Below, one piece after another: positions 44,486 through 53,741 of a DNA stretch of 64,000 nucleotides. The stretch comes from Bacilli bacterium. Lineage in GTDB: Bacteria; Bacillota_I; Bacilli_A; RF39; UBA660. The notes below the pieces were generated by a model. That model did no database searches and was not told the origin of the DNA. It saw nothing but the letters and a program-made list of their open reading frames with translations. The DNA lies in assembly GCA_017435485.1 (NCBI GenBank), contig JAFSEY010000011.1:1-64000 (forward strand). Direction: 5' to 3'. A program made the translations under genes and the position numbers. The first letter of the stretch is position 1. Every line of letters starts with the position of its first letter.

Positions 44486-45400
44486 ATGGCTATATCAGAG
44501 CAAAGAGAAAAAGACTTAAAAAACACTATAGATTTATATTTAAATTTTTATAAAGACAAGAAAAAAGATCGTTTAGATGATTTTGTTGAGTACGCTGGTT
44601 TTTATCATATTACTAATGAAAAAGCTAGTGAAATAATCGAAAAAACAACAGTTACTGATAAGATGAAAGCTTTATGTGTTTTAGCTGGAGGAGATCAAGT
44701 TTTTAATTTAATTAATGCAGGTATAAAAAATATAGAAACTTTTGATATCAACAGATTAACGGAGTATTACGCTCTAGGATTTAAAAAAAGAGCAATAGAG
44801 TGTTTAAGTTATGAAGAATATATTAAGTTATTAAGCTATTACCGAGGATGGTATGTAAAAACTCATCATAATTTACAACCTGAAATAGAAAAATATGTTA
44901 TTGAAAATATGGAAGAAGAATATAAATGGTTTTGGCAACAATTTAAGTATGCATTGCAACAAGAAGGTTGTAACCCTAGTATTTTTCATTTATCGATTGG
45001 TTCAGGTGAAAAAAACATAACTAAAAACATTTATGCAAAAGACGAAGAAACATATAAAAAATTTCAAAAGCTATTAAGAGAGGCTAAGATAACATTCACT
45101 CAATCTTCCATAACTGAGCTTCCAGAAAAGTTTGGTTTATATGATTTAGTTTATTTATCAAATATTCTGGATTATCCAAGAGATTTTTATGGTGACAAAG
45201 AAAACCCTTTATATTCCGCTTTAGAGTTATTAAATAGAATTTATGAGCAAAATCTAAATTGTCCTGGGGAAATATTAATGACTTACTTGACAGGATCATT
45301 TATCCCTTCGCTTTGTAAAAATAAGTATTATCAAAATAATTTTGAAGAAATTATTCTTGACTCTGAAAGAGAACATGCCTATAAAGTATTAAAAAAATAA
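44486..45400 (+). CDS. Array copy 11
   Basis: A 304-residue member starting MAISEQREKDLKNTI. Motif I LAGGDQVFNL, then ETFDINRLTEYYALGFKKRAIE, with Glu in place of the Asp before TFD. The helix IEKYVIENMEEEYKWFWQQF and the strand YDLVYLSNILDYP are present. It is the first gene after an internal promoter. Copy 12 follows after 13 nt. Confidence 0.85.
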   Translation: MAISEQREKDLKNTIDLYLNFYKDKKKDRLDDFVEYAGFYHITNEKASEIIEKTTVTDKMKALCVLAGGDQVFNLINAGIKNIETFDINRLTEYYALGFKKRAIECLSYEEYIKLLSYYRGWYVKTHHNLQPEIEKYVIENMEEEYKWFWQQFKYALQQEGCNPSIFHLSIGSGEKNITKNIYAKDEETYKKFQKLLREAKITFTQSSITELPEKFGLYDLVYLSNILDYPRDFYGDKENPLYSALELLNRIYEQNLNCPGEILMTYLTGSFIPSLCKNKYYQNNFEEIILDSEREHAYKVLKK

Positions 45401-45413
45401 TGGAAGTGACAAT

Positions 45414-46313
45414 ATGACTATATCAGAACAAAGAAGAAAAGATTTAGAAAATGCAATAAACTTATATGATATACAAAAGAATGACCAAGTAAAAGCACTT
45501 GATTTTAGTGCTTATAATAAATTTTATAAAATGACAAATGAAAATTTATTGCAGGCATATAAAACCGTTGAAGCATCATCCTCAACAAAAGCTTTGACAA
45601 TTTTAGCTAGTGGAGATCAAGCATTTAATTTGATAAACAAAGGAGTAATTAATGTTGACTGTTTTGATGTTAATCGGTTGACGGAATACTATGCATTAGG
45701 CTTTAAAAAAAGAGCAATAGAATGTTTGACATATAAACAATTCATAGATTTATTTAGTGCTCCTAAAAATTATCAAGAAATAGAGAGTTATGTTATTGAA
45801 AACATGGATGATATATATAAATGGTTTTGGAGTGAATATAAATTCAGATTAAAGGAACAAGGCTATAGCTCAAGTATCTTTGATTTATCTATAGTCGTAA
45901 AAAAACATATTTGTCAGCAAGATATTAACAGCTATTTAGCAAGTGAAAAGGATTTTCTTGAGTTTAAACAAAAACTTGCTAATACTAATATAAACTTCTA
46001 CAATGCTAACGTAAAGGATTTACCAGAAAAATTTGGATTATATGATTTAATATATTTATCTAATGTTTTTGATTATTATGACGATATTTTATATCCGGAA
46101 TATCCAAATGGAATGGCTTTGCGAAAAACGATAGAATTAATAAAACAAATATTTGAGATGAATTTAACGAAGCATGGAGAAATGATTTTCAGTCATTTTG
46201 ATGACTTCTTTGTTAAACAGTTATTTTTAGAACAAATAATAAATTCCCAAAAAAAGACATATTATACATCAGCTTATTTTCCACATGTTAGGGGATTAAA
46301 AAAGGAGAAGTGA
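45414..46313 (+). CDS. Array copy 12
   Basis: A 299-residue member starting MTISEQRRKDLENAI. LASGDQAFNL is followed by DCFDVNRLTEYYALGFKKRAIE. YDLIYLSNVFDYY is normal. The C-terminal part (SQKKTYYTSAYFPHVRGLKK) is shared with copy 13 (QKHMYYAPYTYPSHRGLKK), so these neighbours have a common tail. The first codons share a near-identical DNA block with copies 14, 17 and 18. Copy 13 starts 4 nt later. Confidence 0.85.
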   Translation: MTISEQRRKDLENAINLYDIQKNDQVKALDFSAYNKFYKMTNENLLQAYKTVEASSSTKALTILASGDQAFNLINKGVINVDCFDVNRLTEYYALGFKKRAIECLTYKQFIDLFSAPKNYQEIESYVIENMDDIYKWFWSEYKFRLKEQGYSSSIFDLSIVVKKHICQQDINSYLASEKDFLEFKQKLANTNINFYNANVKDLPEKFGLYDLIYLSNVFDYYDDILYPEYPNGMALRKTIELIKQIFEMNLTKHGEMIFSHFDDFFVKQLFLEQIINSQKKTYYTSAYFPHVRGLKKEK

Positions 46314-46317
46314 CAAT

Positions 46318-47244
46318 ATGATCTCAAAAGAACGAAGCGTTGAAATACTTAATGATTTAAACGAAGCTATAAAGTTATATCAAATAATAAAAAATGATGA
46401 AGCACCAGGGAATGCCGAATATTGTGATTATCATCCGTTTTATGAAAATACAAATGAACATTTAGCGCATTTACTAAAACCTCTTGCAATCCCTTCAGAC
46501 AGTAAAATATTAACTATATTAGCCAGCGGAGATCAACCTTTTAATTTTATTAACAAAGGAATAACAAGTATTGATACTTTTGATATAAATAAACTAACAG
46601 AATATTATGCTCTAGGTTTTAAGAGAACAGCGATTCTTACCTTAACTTACGAACAATATTTAAAATTATTTAGTTACTTTAGTGATGACGAAACAAGAAG
46701 GATGGAAGACTTTATTATCAGCAGTATGCCAGAGGATTACAAATATTTTTGGACAGAATATAAATACGCCTTAAAAGAATTAGGGTATAAAGGCAGTGTT
46801 TTTGGTATATCAATTAGAGATATAAAAGATGAAGAAAATTATTTAAGAAACAACTACTTATTAAATGCAAAAGTTTATAAAGAATTTCAACAAAAATTAC
46901 TTAATGCTAAAATAAATTTTACTCATGCTAATGTAACAGAACTACCAACAAAATTTTCTCAATACAATTTAGTATATCTATCTAATGTTATGGATTATTA
47001 TAAAACCGTATTATATGCAGACATACCACCACAAGAAGCGTTATTAAAAGCAGTTGAATTAACAAAAGAAATATATGCCAAAAATGTTTTAAATCCCGGA
47101 GAGTTAATGTTTAGTTTCTTTGGTACAGGATATGCCAACGAAGTATTTATTGATCCAACTGTTGAAGGACAAAAACACATGTACTACGCGCCATATACTT
47201 ACCCAAGTCATAGAGGGTTAAAAAAAGGTAAGGGCTTATGGTAA
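46318..47244 (+). CDS. Array copy 13
   Basis: A 308-residue member without the EQR start (MISKERSVEILNDLNEAIKL). Motif I LASGDQPFNF is unusual in carrying Pro; the acidic motif is DTFDINKLTEYYALGFKRTAI (Lys for Arg). The later strand is YNLVYLSNVMDYY, Asn instead of Asp. AGGAGAAGTG is the ribosome site. The last 7 nt overlap copy 14. Confidence 0.84.
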   Translation: MISKERSVEILNDLNEAIKLYQIIKNDEAPGNAEYCDYHPFYENTNEHLAHLLKPLAIPSDSKILTILASGDQPFNFINKGITSIDTFDINKLTEYYALGFKRTAILTLTYEQYLKLFSYFSDDETRRMEDFIISSMPEDYKYFWTEYKYALKELGYKGSVFGISIRDIKDEENYLRNNYLLNAKVYKEFQQKLLNAKINFTHANVTELPTKFSQYNLVYLSNVMDYYKTVLYADIPPQEALLKAVELTKEIYAKNVLNPGELMFSFFGTGYANEVFIDPTVEGQKHMYYAPYTYPSHRGLKKGKGLW

Positions 47245-48155
47245 AAGTAATATCAGAACAAAGAAGAAAAGATTTAGAAGAAGCAATAGAGCTTTATTTA
47301 TCTGCTTATCAAAAGAAAGATTTTGTGAACGATGATTATGTTGAATATGCCGGTTATTATCGAATTACTAATGAACCATTTAGTAAATTTTTAGCAAAAG
47401 CCAATTTTTCTAATACTTCAAAAACGCTCAGCGTCTTATCTAGTGGAGATCAAGTATTTGAAATGGTACGAAAAGGAATTAAAAAAATAGATACCTTTGA
47501 TATAAATAGAATGACTGAGTATTTTGCATTAGGTTTTAAAAAACGTGCTATAGAATGTTTATCATACGAACAATTTTTAAGCCTTAACAAATACGATAGG
47601 ATAGTTACTAAGCATAATAATGAAAATCTTGAAATAGAAAAATATGTAATTGAAAATATGGAAGAAGAATATAAGTGGTTTTGGCAAGAATTAATAGCTA
47701 GCTTAAAAGGTGAAGGTTTTAATGTTAGTGTATTTCATTTTGTTATAGATTATCTCTATTTAACAAAATTCCATTATAGTAGAAATCCTTATATGGCAGA
47801 TAAAGAAAAATATAAAGAATTACAACAAAAATTGTTAAAGGCCAAGATAACTTTTCAGCAAGCTGATATAAAAGAACTTCCTAAAAAATTTCAACAATAT
47901 GACTTGATATATTTATCTAATATCTTAGAATATCATGAAGATATTTTTGAAAAATCAGGTTTGCCGCCTGAAGAAGCAATTAAGTTATTAAAAAAAATTT
48001 ATAATAAAATGTTAAATAATAATGGTGAAATCATTTTAACTGATTTAATGGATTGGTTTTATCCATCCTTTGCTGCTGAAAAATTATTTAAAGAAAATCA
48101 TGAGTTGATCGTTGATGGATCCGATAGAGGATATATATTAAAAAAGAAAAAATAA
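47238..48155 (+). CDS. Array copy 14
   Basis: A 305-residue member starting MVKVISEQRRKDLEEAI. LSSGDQVFEM is followed by DTFDINRMTEYFALGFKKRAIE, so it mixes the SSGD form of one subgroup with the KKRAIE tail of the other. YDLIYLSNILEYH follows. The gene begins inside copy 13. Copy 15 starts 12 nt after its stop behind CTAGGAGG. Confidence 0.85.
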   Translation: MVKVISEQRRKDLEEAIELYLSAYQKKDFVNDDYVEYAGYYRITNEPFSKFLAKANFSNTSKTLSVLSSGDQVFEMVRKGIKKIDTFDINRMTEYFALGFKKRAIECLSYEQFLSLNKYDRIVTKHNNENLEIEKYVIENMEEEYKWFWQELIASLKGEGFNVSVFHFVIDYLYLTKFHYSRNPYMADKEKYKELQQKLLKAKITFQQADIKELPKKFQQYDLIYLSNILEYHEDIFEKSGLPPEEAIKLLKKIYNKMLNNNGEIILTDLMDWFYPSFAAEKLFKENHELIVDGSDRGYILKKKK

Positions 48156-48167
48156 CTAGGAGGAATT

Positions 48168-49061
48168 ATGAATAAACAGCAAAAAAAAGATATTGAAATG
48201 ACTAAGGACTTTTATCGTAAATTAATTCTTAATTATAATATAGGCAATAGCTTTGAAACATATTCTAAAGTTTATTCCTTCACTAATGAAAATCTTGCTA
48301 AACTTTATCCTTTGATGCATTTTGAAAAATATAATAGCGCTCTTACAGTTTTATCAAGTGGAGACCATGCCTTTAATCTAATTTATATGGGAGTTGATAA
48401 AGTAGATACATTTGATACAAATCGTTTAACGGAATATTATGCATTGGGGTTTAAAAAAACAGCTATCGAATGTTTATCATATCAAGAATTTATGAATATG
48501 TTTCAAGGACTATCTAAAATTTCTAGTGAATATTTTTTAGAAATGATGAAGTTTGTTATTGAGAATATGGATAAAAAATATAAAGAGTTTTTTGGAGAGT
48601 TTTATGAATTTATTACAACATTAAATTATCACAATTATTTAATAAAATTATTTAGAAACGATACAAAAATAGCTGACAGAGATATTAATAATTTATATTT
48701 ACAATCAGCAAATGCTTATCAATTGATGCAACAACGATTAGAAAAAGCTAAAATTACCTTTAAGAAATGTGATGCGAAAAATTTAACACATAATTTTCAA
48801 ACGTATGACCTTATTGATATGTCTAATGTTTTAGCTTCAATGAGAAAAATAAGTTTTTATGACGAACAAATTGATCAAAGGATATCAAATATAATTAAAT
48901 ATTTATATAAAAACAATTTGAATAATAATGGAACTTTATTAGTAGAATATGGCTATCATGGCATACTTTTTTGTGAGAATATCTTAGCTCATATAAATCT
49001 AGGTCAGCAAGCTTTTTACAGAACTTCATGTAGTGAAACAAGAGGATTAGTAAAAAAATAA
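48168..49061 (+). CDS. Array copy 15
   Basis: A 297-residue member of the HAFNLIY subgroup set among EQR-type genes. It starts MNKQQKKDIEMTKDFY. LSSGDHAFNLIYMGV and DTFDTNRLTEYYALGFKKTAIE are nearly those of copy 19, and both share LFR-(N/S)-DT-x-I-x-x-(R/K)-DI in the middle. The strand reads YDLIDMSNVLASM. A terminator begins at its stop codon. Confidence 0.85.
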   Translation: MNKQQKKDIEMTKDFYRKLILNYNIGNSFETYSKVYSFTNENLAKLYPLMHFEKYNSALTVLSSGDHAFNLIYMGVDKVDTFDTNRLTEYYALGFKKTAIECLSYQEFMNMFQGLSKISSEYFLEMMKFVIENMDKKYKEFFGEFYEFITTLNYHNYLIKLFRNDTKIADRDINNLYLQSANAYQLMQQRLEKAKITFKKCDAKNLTHNFQTYDLIDMSNVLASMRKISFYDEQIDQRISNIIKYLYKNNLNNNGTLLVEYGYHGILFCENILAHINLGQQAFYRTSCSETRGLVKK

Positions 49062-49110
49062 AAGAAACAAAAATTATAGTAGTTATAAATAATTGGTTGT
49101 TTCTTTTTTT
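49061..49110 (+). terminator. Internal array terminator after copy 15
   Basis: AAAGAAACAA (49061-49070) pairs with TTGTTTCTTT (49097-49106), loop of 26 nt, then T-rich sequence. The right arm supplies the -35 of the next promoter. Confidence 0.65.
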
Positions 49111-49125
49111 ATGTTGGTATATAAT
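49097..49125 (+). promoter_or_regulatory. Internal array promoter before copy 16
   Basis: TTGTTT (49097-49102), 17-bp spacer, TATAAT (49120-49125). The following bases (ACAAAACTAACTAGT) recur after the promoter of copy 20. Confidence 0.65.
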
Positions 49126-49171
49126 ACAAAACTAACTAGTGGTCATTTTAAATAAAAAAGGAGAAATAAGA

Positions 49172-50089
49172 ATGACAGCATCAGAACAAAGAGAAAAAGA
49201 TATAATAGAAGCAACAAATATGTACTTATATAAAACATCGAAGCTGCACGACGCATATAGCTATGCTTATCGATTTACAAATGAAAATGTTGATAGTATA
49301 TGGAGTCTTTTTGAATTTAGTGCTAATGTAAAATTATTAAGCGTCTTATCAAGTGGAGATCAACTATTTGATATGGTTTTAAATGGGATAAAAAATGCAG
49401 ATACGTTTGATTGCAACAGAATCGCTGAATATTATACTTTAGGGTTTAAAAAGGTAGCAATAGAAACCCTGAACTATTATCAGTTTTTAGATTTATTTAA
49501 TTATGAAAAAAGAAGTAGGAAAAAATCAAAGATGGAGAATTATGTAATTTCATGTGCTCCAGAAGAATACAAAAACTTTTGGCAGGAATTATTCTATAAT
49601 TTAAAACAAAGTGGTATTAATTCAAGTGTCTTTGATTTTGTAAGAGGGGAAAACATTCAAGATGTACTTTTAAACAATAGATGTAATTATCTAAAAACTA
49701 ATGAAAACTATACAAGTCTTCAAAAGGCACTAAGAGAATCAAATATAACTTTTAAATATAATGATATTAAAAATATTCCTGAAGGATATGGTAAGTATGA
49801 TTTTATTTACATATCTAATATCATGGATTATTTTAATGATATATTTTCTGAACAATCAGAACTAGACGCCTTATCTAGCACATTAGAATTGCTTCAAAAA
49901 ATATATGATGTAAATTTAAATAAGCCTGGAGAAATTCTTTTAACTTATTTTCCTCGAACGTTTATTAATGAAATATTAAATAGAAATAGTTCTGCAAAAT
50001 TCAGTCCAGTAAAAATAAGTTGTACTAAAAAGGTGCGATATCCTAATGCAGTAGCTCTAGAAAAAGGAAGAGTTTTATGGAAAAAGTAA
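49172..50089 (+). CDS. Array copy 16
   Basis: A 305-residue member starting MTASEQREKDIIEATNMY. Motif I LSSGDQLFDM; acidic region DTFDCNRIAEYYTLGFKKVAI, with Ile for Leu and Ala for Thr. The strand is YDFIYISNIMDYF. The frame is open from 49139, but ATG 49172, 7 nt after AAAGGAGA, aligns with the start of the other copies. First gene behind an internal promoter. The end overlaps copy 17 by 13 nt. Confidence 0.85.
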   Translation: MTASEQREKDIIEATNMYLYKTSKLHDAYSYAYRFTNENVDSIWSLFEFSANVKLLSVLSSGDQLFDMVLNGIKNADTFDCNRIAEYYTLGFKKVAIETLNYYQFLDLFNYEKRSRKKSKMENYVISCAPEEYKNFWQELFYNLKQSGINSSVFDFVRGENIQDVLLNNRCNYLKTNENYTSLQKALRESNITFKYNDIKNIPEGYGKYDFIYISNIMDYFNDIFSEQSELDALSSTLELLQKIYDVNLNKPGEILLTYFPRTFINEILNRNSSAKFSPVKISCTKKVRYPNAVALEKGRVLWKK

Positions 50090-50997
50090 TTAGTGAACAA
50101 AGAAGAAAAGATTTAGAAGCAACTACTAAATTATATTTAGAAGGATATTGTAGTAAAGCGTTTGAAATATCTGGAAAATTTATAGAGTACGCTAGCTTTT
50201 ATCATTTGACTAATGAATCGGTTGAGACATTTTTAAAAATTGTAACTCTTACACCATCAACCAAAGCGTTAAGTATCTTAGCAAGCGGCGATCAAGTATT
50301 TCATTTAGTTCAAAGAGGTCTAAAAGATATAGATACATTTGATATAAATAGATTAACAGAGTATTATGCATTAGGATTTAAAAAAAGAGCAATCGAATGT
50401 TTAAGTTTTGATGATTATAATAAGCTTTTTGAATATTATAAAGAGCATTATGATAGAACTCATAACCATCAACATTTAGATATAGAACAATATGTAATTG
50501 AAAATATGGAAGATGAATACAAGTGGTTTTGGCAAGAATTGTTTTATAATTTAAAACAACAAGGTTTTAATGCCAGTGTGTTTCACTTTGCAAATAATGC
50601 TGATAAATTAAGTTCTATATGCAGAATCCCTAATTCATATATGAAAGATAAGGACAAATACAAAGAATTACAACAAAAATTAACAAAAGCCAATATAACA
50701 TTTAAACAATCATCAATTGTAGATGTACCAACAAATTTTACAAATAAATACGATTTAATATATTTGTCTAATGTAATGGAATATTATACTGAATTCTTTA
50801 GCGGAAACAAAAAGCAAGCTTTAGATTTACTTAAAAAAATTTATAGTGAAAATTTAAACAAAAATGGCGAAATATTACTAATTGATCTTATTGAAAGATT
50901 TATATCTGTGTTGACAGAAGATAATTTTTTAAAGGAACACAGATATATAATAGGGCGTGACACAACATATGGATATACTCTAAAAAAGGAGAAATAA
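50077..50997 (+). CDS. Array copy 17
   Basis: A 306-residue member starting MEKVISEQRRKDLEATTKL. LASGDQVFHL and DTFDINRLTEYYALGFKKRAIE; the strand is YDLIYLSNVMEYY. It resembles copy 8, eight genes upstream (FIEYASFYHLTNE in both), more than its direct neighbours, which suggests block duplication or gene conversion. It begins inside copy 16 behind AAAAGGAAGAG. Two nt separate it from copy 18. Confidence 0.85.
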   Translation: MEKVISEQRRKDLEATTKLYLEGYCSKAFEISGKFIEYASFYHLTNESVETFLKIVTLTPSTKALSILASGDQVFHLVQRGLKDIDTFDINRLTEYYALGFKKRAIECLSFDDYNKLFEYYKEHYDRTHNHQHLDIEQYVIENMEDEYKWFWQELFYNLKQQGFNASVFHFANNADKLSSICRIPNSYMKDKDKYKELQQKLTKANITFKQSSIVDVPTNFTNKYDLIYLSNVMEYYTEFFSGNKKQALDLLKKIYSENLNKNGEILLIDLIERFISVLTEDNFLKEHRYIIGRDTTYGYTLKKEK

Positions 50998-50999
50998 GA

Positions 51000-51896
51000 A
51001 TGACAGTATCAGAACAAAGAAGAAAAGATTTAGAAGAAGCATTAAAATTAAGTGGCAAAAAAATTAAAGAAGTTACTGATTTTAAGGAATATAATATCTT
51101 TTTTGGCCTAACTAATGAGTATCTACAAGATTTATGGAGTCGATTCCGCATTTCTGGTGAAACAGGTTTATCGGTATTAGCAAGTGGAGACCAAATGTTA
51201 AACTTAATTTATAAGGGTGTTTCTAAAATAGATACATTTGATATAAATAGATTAACAGAATATTATGCAATAGGTTTTAAAAAACGTGCTATAGAATGTT
51301 TGAGTTATGAACAATTTATAAAACTTTTTGATTATTATGATAGAAATACAGCACCTTACTATTTTTTAAATCCTGAACTCGAAAAATATGTTATAGAAAA
51401 TATGGAAGAGGAATACAAAAGGTTTTGGCAAGAATTTTTATATAGATCTAAAGAGTTGAATCCAACTAAACCAAATTCAATATTCATATTAGCCCAAAAA
51501 TCAGAGCTAAAATGGGTTAAATCAAATCATAGTAATATATACATGAATAATATAAAAAACTACCAAAAGCTTCAACAAAATCTATTGGATGCTAAAATAA
51601 CATTTCAGCAAATGAATATTTTAGACATATCACCAAATATGGGGAAATACGATACAATATTTTTATCTAATATTTTTGATTATTATGAAGATATGTTTGA
51701 TGAAAACCCATTTGATGAGGCACTTAAATTGGCTAAAAGTATCTATGAAAATAATCTGCAAGATGGCGGTCAATTAATATTTATCCACCTGTTTTCTCGC
51801 TTTTTAAGTCGCCTAATGGATGAAAATTATGTTGAAGATACAAGGCTATATGATTTAGCTCTAGGATGGAAAAAGCCTAGAAGTAGAAAAAGATAG
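51000..51896 (+). CDS. Array copy 18
   Basis: A 298-residue member starting MTVSEQRRKDLEEALKL. The N-terminal region is shortened and motif I reads LASGDQMLNL after GETGLSV. The acidic region is DTFDINRLTEYYAIGFKKRAIE, and the strand YDTIFLSNIFDYY. The C-terminus ends in a basic tail (KKPRSRKR). AAAAAGGAGAAA is the ribosome site. Copy 19 follows after 11 nt. Confidence 0.85.
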   Translation: MTVSEQRRKDLEEALKLSGKKIKEVTDFKEYNIFFGLTNEYLQDLWSRFRISGETGLSVLASGDQMLNLIYKGVSKIDTFDINRLTEYYAIGFKKRAIECLSYEQFIKLFDYYDRNTAPYYFLNPELEKYVIENMEEEYKRFWQEFLYRSKELNPTKPNSIFILAQKSELKWVKSNHSNIYMNNIKNYQKLQQNLLDAKITFQQMNILDISPNMGKYDTIFLSNIFDYYEDMFDENPFDEALKLAKSIYENNLQDGGQLIFIHLFSRFLSRLMDENYVEDTRLYDLALGWKKPRSRKR

Positions 51897-51907
51897 AGAT
51901 GATAAAT

Positions 51908-52795
51908 ATGAATAAACAAAGAGAAAAAGATTTGGAACAAACAATTAAGCTTTATGATGAGTTACAATCAGATTACTATTTAGGAATTGATTTTGAAGAA
52001 TATTCTAAAATATATTCTTTTACAAACGAATATTTAGCTAATATGTTCTTACAAATGAATTTGTCGTGTAAGAAAAATGCTTTAACTGTATTATCAAGTG
52101 GCGATCATGCTTTTAATTTAATTTATATGGGTATTGAAAACATTGATACATTTGATTCGAATCGCTTAACTGAATACTATGCGCTGGGTTTAAAAAAGAC
52201 AGCTATCCAATGCTTAAATTATAATGAATTTATGAAATTATTTTCTGGAAAAATAGAACGAAAACAAATTGAACTGCTTAATTATGTGATTCAAAATATG
52301 GAACCAGAATATCGTAATTATTTTGAAACATTAATTGCATACTTTAAAAAATATTCTTTTGACTATGTAATTCATTTATTTAGAAGCGATACTGATATAA
52401 GTCAAAAAGATATAAAAAACATCTATCTTCGTTCCGATGTTAATTATCACAAAATGCAAAAAAGATTAGCTGAAGCCACTATTAGTTTTAAACATTGTGA
52501 TGTGTTAAATATTCCAAAAGATTTTGGAAAGTATGATTTAGTAGAACTATCCAATATTTTAGGAGTAAGCGTGAACAGAAACTGGCTGCAGAAAAAAAGA
52601 GTTTCTGATTTGCTTTGTCAAATTTATAATAATAATTTAAACGAACATGGAGAATTGCTATTTGATTATTCATGGGGAAATGATTTTAGAACAGTAGGGG
52701 CATGTAGTGATATTTATGATAATGTTAGCTATGCAAATAAAAAAGAATATGCATATATGAACGATCTTATAAGAAGCTTAAAAAAACAACTATAG
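51908..52795 (+). CDS. Array copy 19
   Basis: A 295-residue member starting MNKQREKDLEQTIKLY. LSSGDHAFNLIYMGI and DTFDSNRLTEYYALGLKKTAI; strand YDLVELSNILGVS. Closest to copy 15. ATG 51908 is chosen over ATG 51899, since it matches the MNKQ start of copy 15; the ribosome site is weak for both. Its last codons are inside a terminator stem. Confidence 0.84.
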   Translation: MNKQREKDLEQTIKLYDELQSDYYLGIDFEEYSKIYSFTNEYLANMFLQMNLSCKKNALTVLSSGDHAFNLIYMGIENIDTFDSNRLTEYYALGLKKTAIQCLNYNEFMKLFSGKIERKQIELLNYVIQNMEPEYRNYFETLIAYFKKYSFDYVIHLFRSDTDISQKDIKNIYLRSDVNYHKMQKRLAEATISFKHCDVLNIPKDFGKYDLVELSNILGVSVNRNWLQKKRVSDLLCQIYNNNLNEHGELLFDYSWGNDFRTVGACSDIYDNVSYANKKEYAYMNDLIRSLKKQL

Positions 52796-52807
52796 GTTGT
52801 TTTTTTT
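52781..52807 (+). terminator. Internal array terminator after copy 19
   Basis: AAAAAACAAC (52781-52790) pairs with GTTGTTTTTT (52796-52805) around TATAG, followed by T. It overlaps the end of copy 19. Confidence 0.8.
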
Positions 52808-52823
52808 ATTATTTTATTATAAA
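52797..52823 (+). promoter_or_regulatory. Internal array promoter before copy 20
   Basis: TTGTTT (52797-52802), 15-bp spacer, TATAAA (52818-52823), then ATACAAACTTAACTAGT. The block is a diverged duplicate of the one before copy 16. GTAAGGGG is the ribosome site. Confidence 0.5.
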
Positions 52824-52853
52824 ATACAAACTTAACTAGTAAGGGGTATCTTT

Positions 52854-53741
52854 ATGAGAAGTTTAGAAGAACAAAGATTAGAAGATTTAAGACAAATTAA
52901 AGATAGAATTAAAACTGGTATTATATCATACGATTTCGAAGAATATGCCGCTTTCTATAACTTTTCTAATGAACATATAAATAAAAAATATTCCCAAATT
53001 GATTTTACAAATTATCATACGGCATTAACCGTTTTATCAAGTGGAGACCATGCCTTTAATGCAATATATCAGGGAATTGATAACGTTGATACTTTTGATG
53101 TGAATCGTTTAACAGAGTATTATGCCCTAGGCTTTAAAAAAAGAGCCATAGAGTGTTTAACTTTTGAACAATTCTGTACGTTGTATAGTAAAAGAGATCG
53201 AATGGATTTAGAAGATGAAGTTATTAAAAATATGGATGATGAATATAAAAAATTTTGGGAAGCTTATAAATATGAACTGAAATGTTTGGGAGAAGAGATT
53301 CCAACTGTGCTATATTGGACTAAGGCAATAATGTATCCTCATGGACATGATTACAATGCTTATTTGAATGATGAACAAACATATAAACATTTACAAAAAC
53401 GATTAGAAGTTGCTAAAATAAGTTTTGCTCAAGCCAATATAACCGAATTACCTTCAAAATTTGGAACTTATGATTTTATTGAACTTTCTAATATATTAAC
53501 TTATCAGCACAAAATTTTCTCTCATAATGTAAAAAAGAATACCACAAAATTAGTTACAGATATATATGACCATAATTTGAATGGTTTTGGTACAATGCTT
53601 TACCAAACTGGAGGAACTATAGTTGGAGATAATCCGTTAGCTCTTTATGTACCTAGACGCCTTAAAAGAGCTAAAAAAATTTTTGATAAAAACAATTCTG
53701 AAGATTGGATATATGGCCTTCAAAAAGGAGGCAGAAAATGA
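52854..53741 (+). CDS. Array copy 20
   Basis: A 295-residue member starting MRSLEEQRLEDLRQIKD. LSSGDHAFNAIYQGI is followed by DTFDVNRLTEYYALGFKKRAIE. The aromatic segment reads FEEYAAFYNFSNE, Ser in place of the usual Thr; only copy 21 shares this. Strand YDFIELSNILTYQ. Copies 20 and 21 are the most similar neighbours and look like a recent tandem duplication. They overlap by 4 nt. Confidence 0.85.
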   Translation: MRSLEEQRLEDLRQIKDRIKTGIISYDFEEYAAFYNFSNEHINKKYSQIDFTNYHTALTVLSSGDHAFNAIYQGIDNVDTFDVNRLTEYYALGFKKRAIECLTFEQFCTLYSKRDRMDLEDEVIKNMDDEYKKFWEAYKYELKCLGEEIPTVLYWTKAIMYPHGHDYNAYLNDEQTYKHLQKRLEVAKISFAQANITELPSKFGTYDFIELSNILTYQHKIFSHNVKKNTTKLVTDIYDHNLNGFGTMLYQTGGTIVGDNPLALYVPRRLKRAKKIFDKNNSEDWIYGLQKGGRK

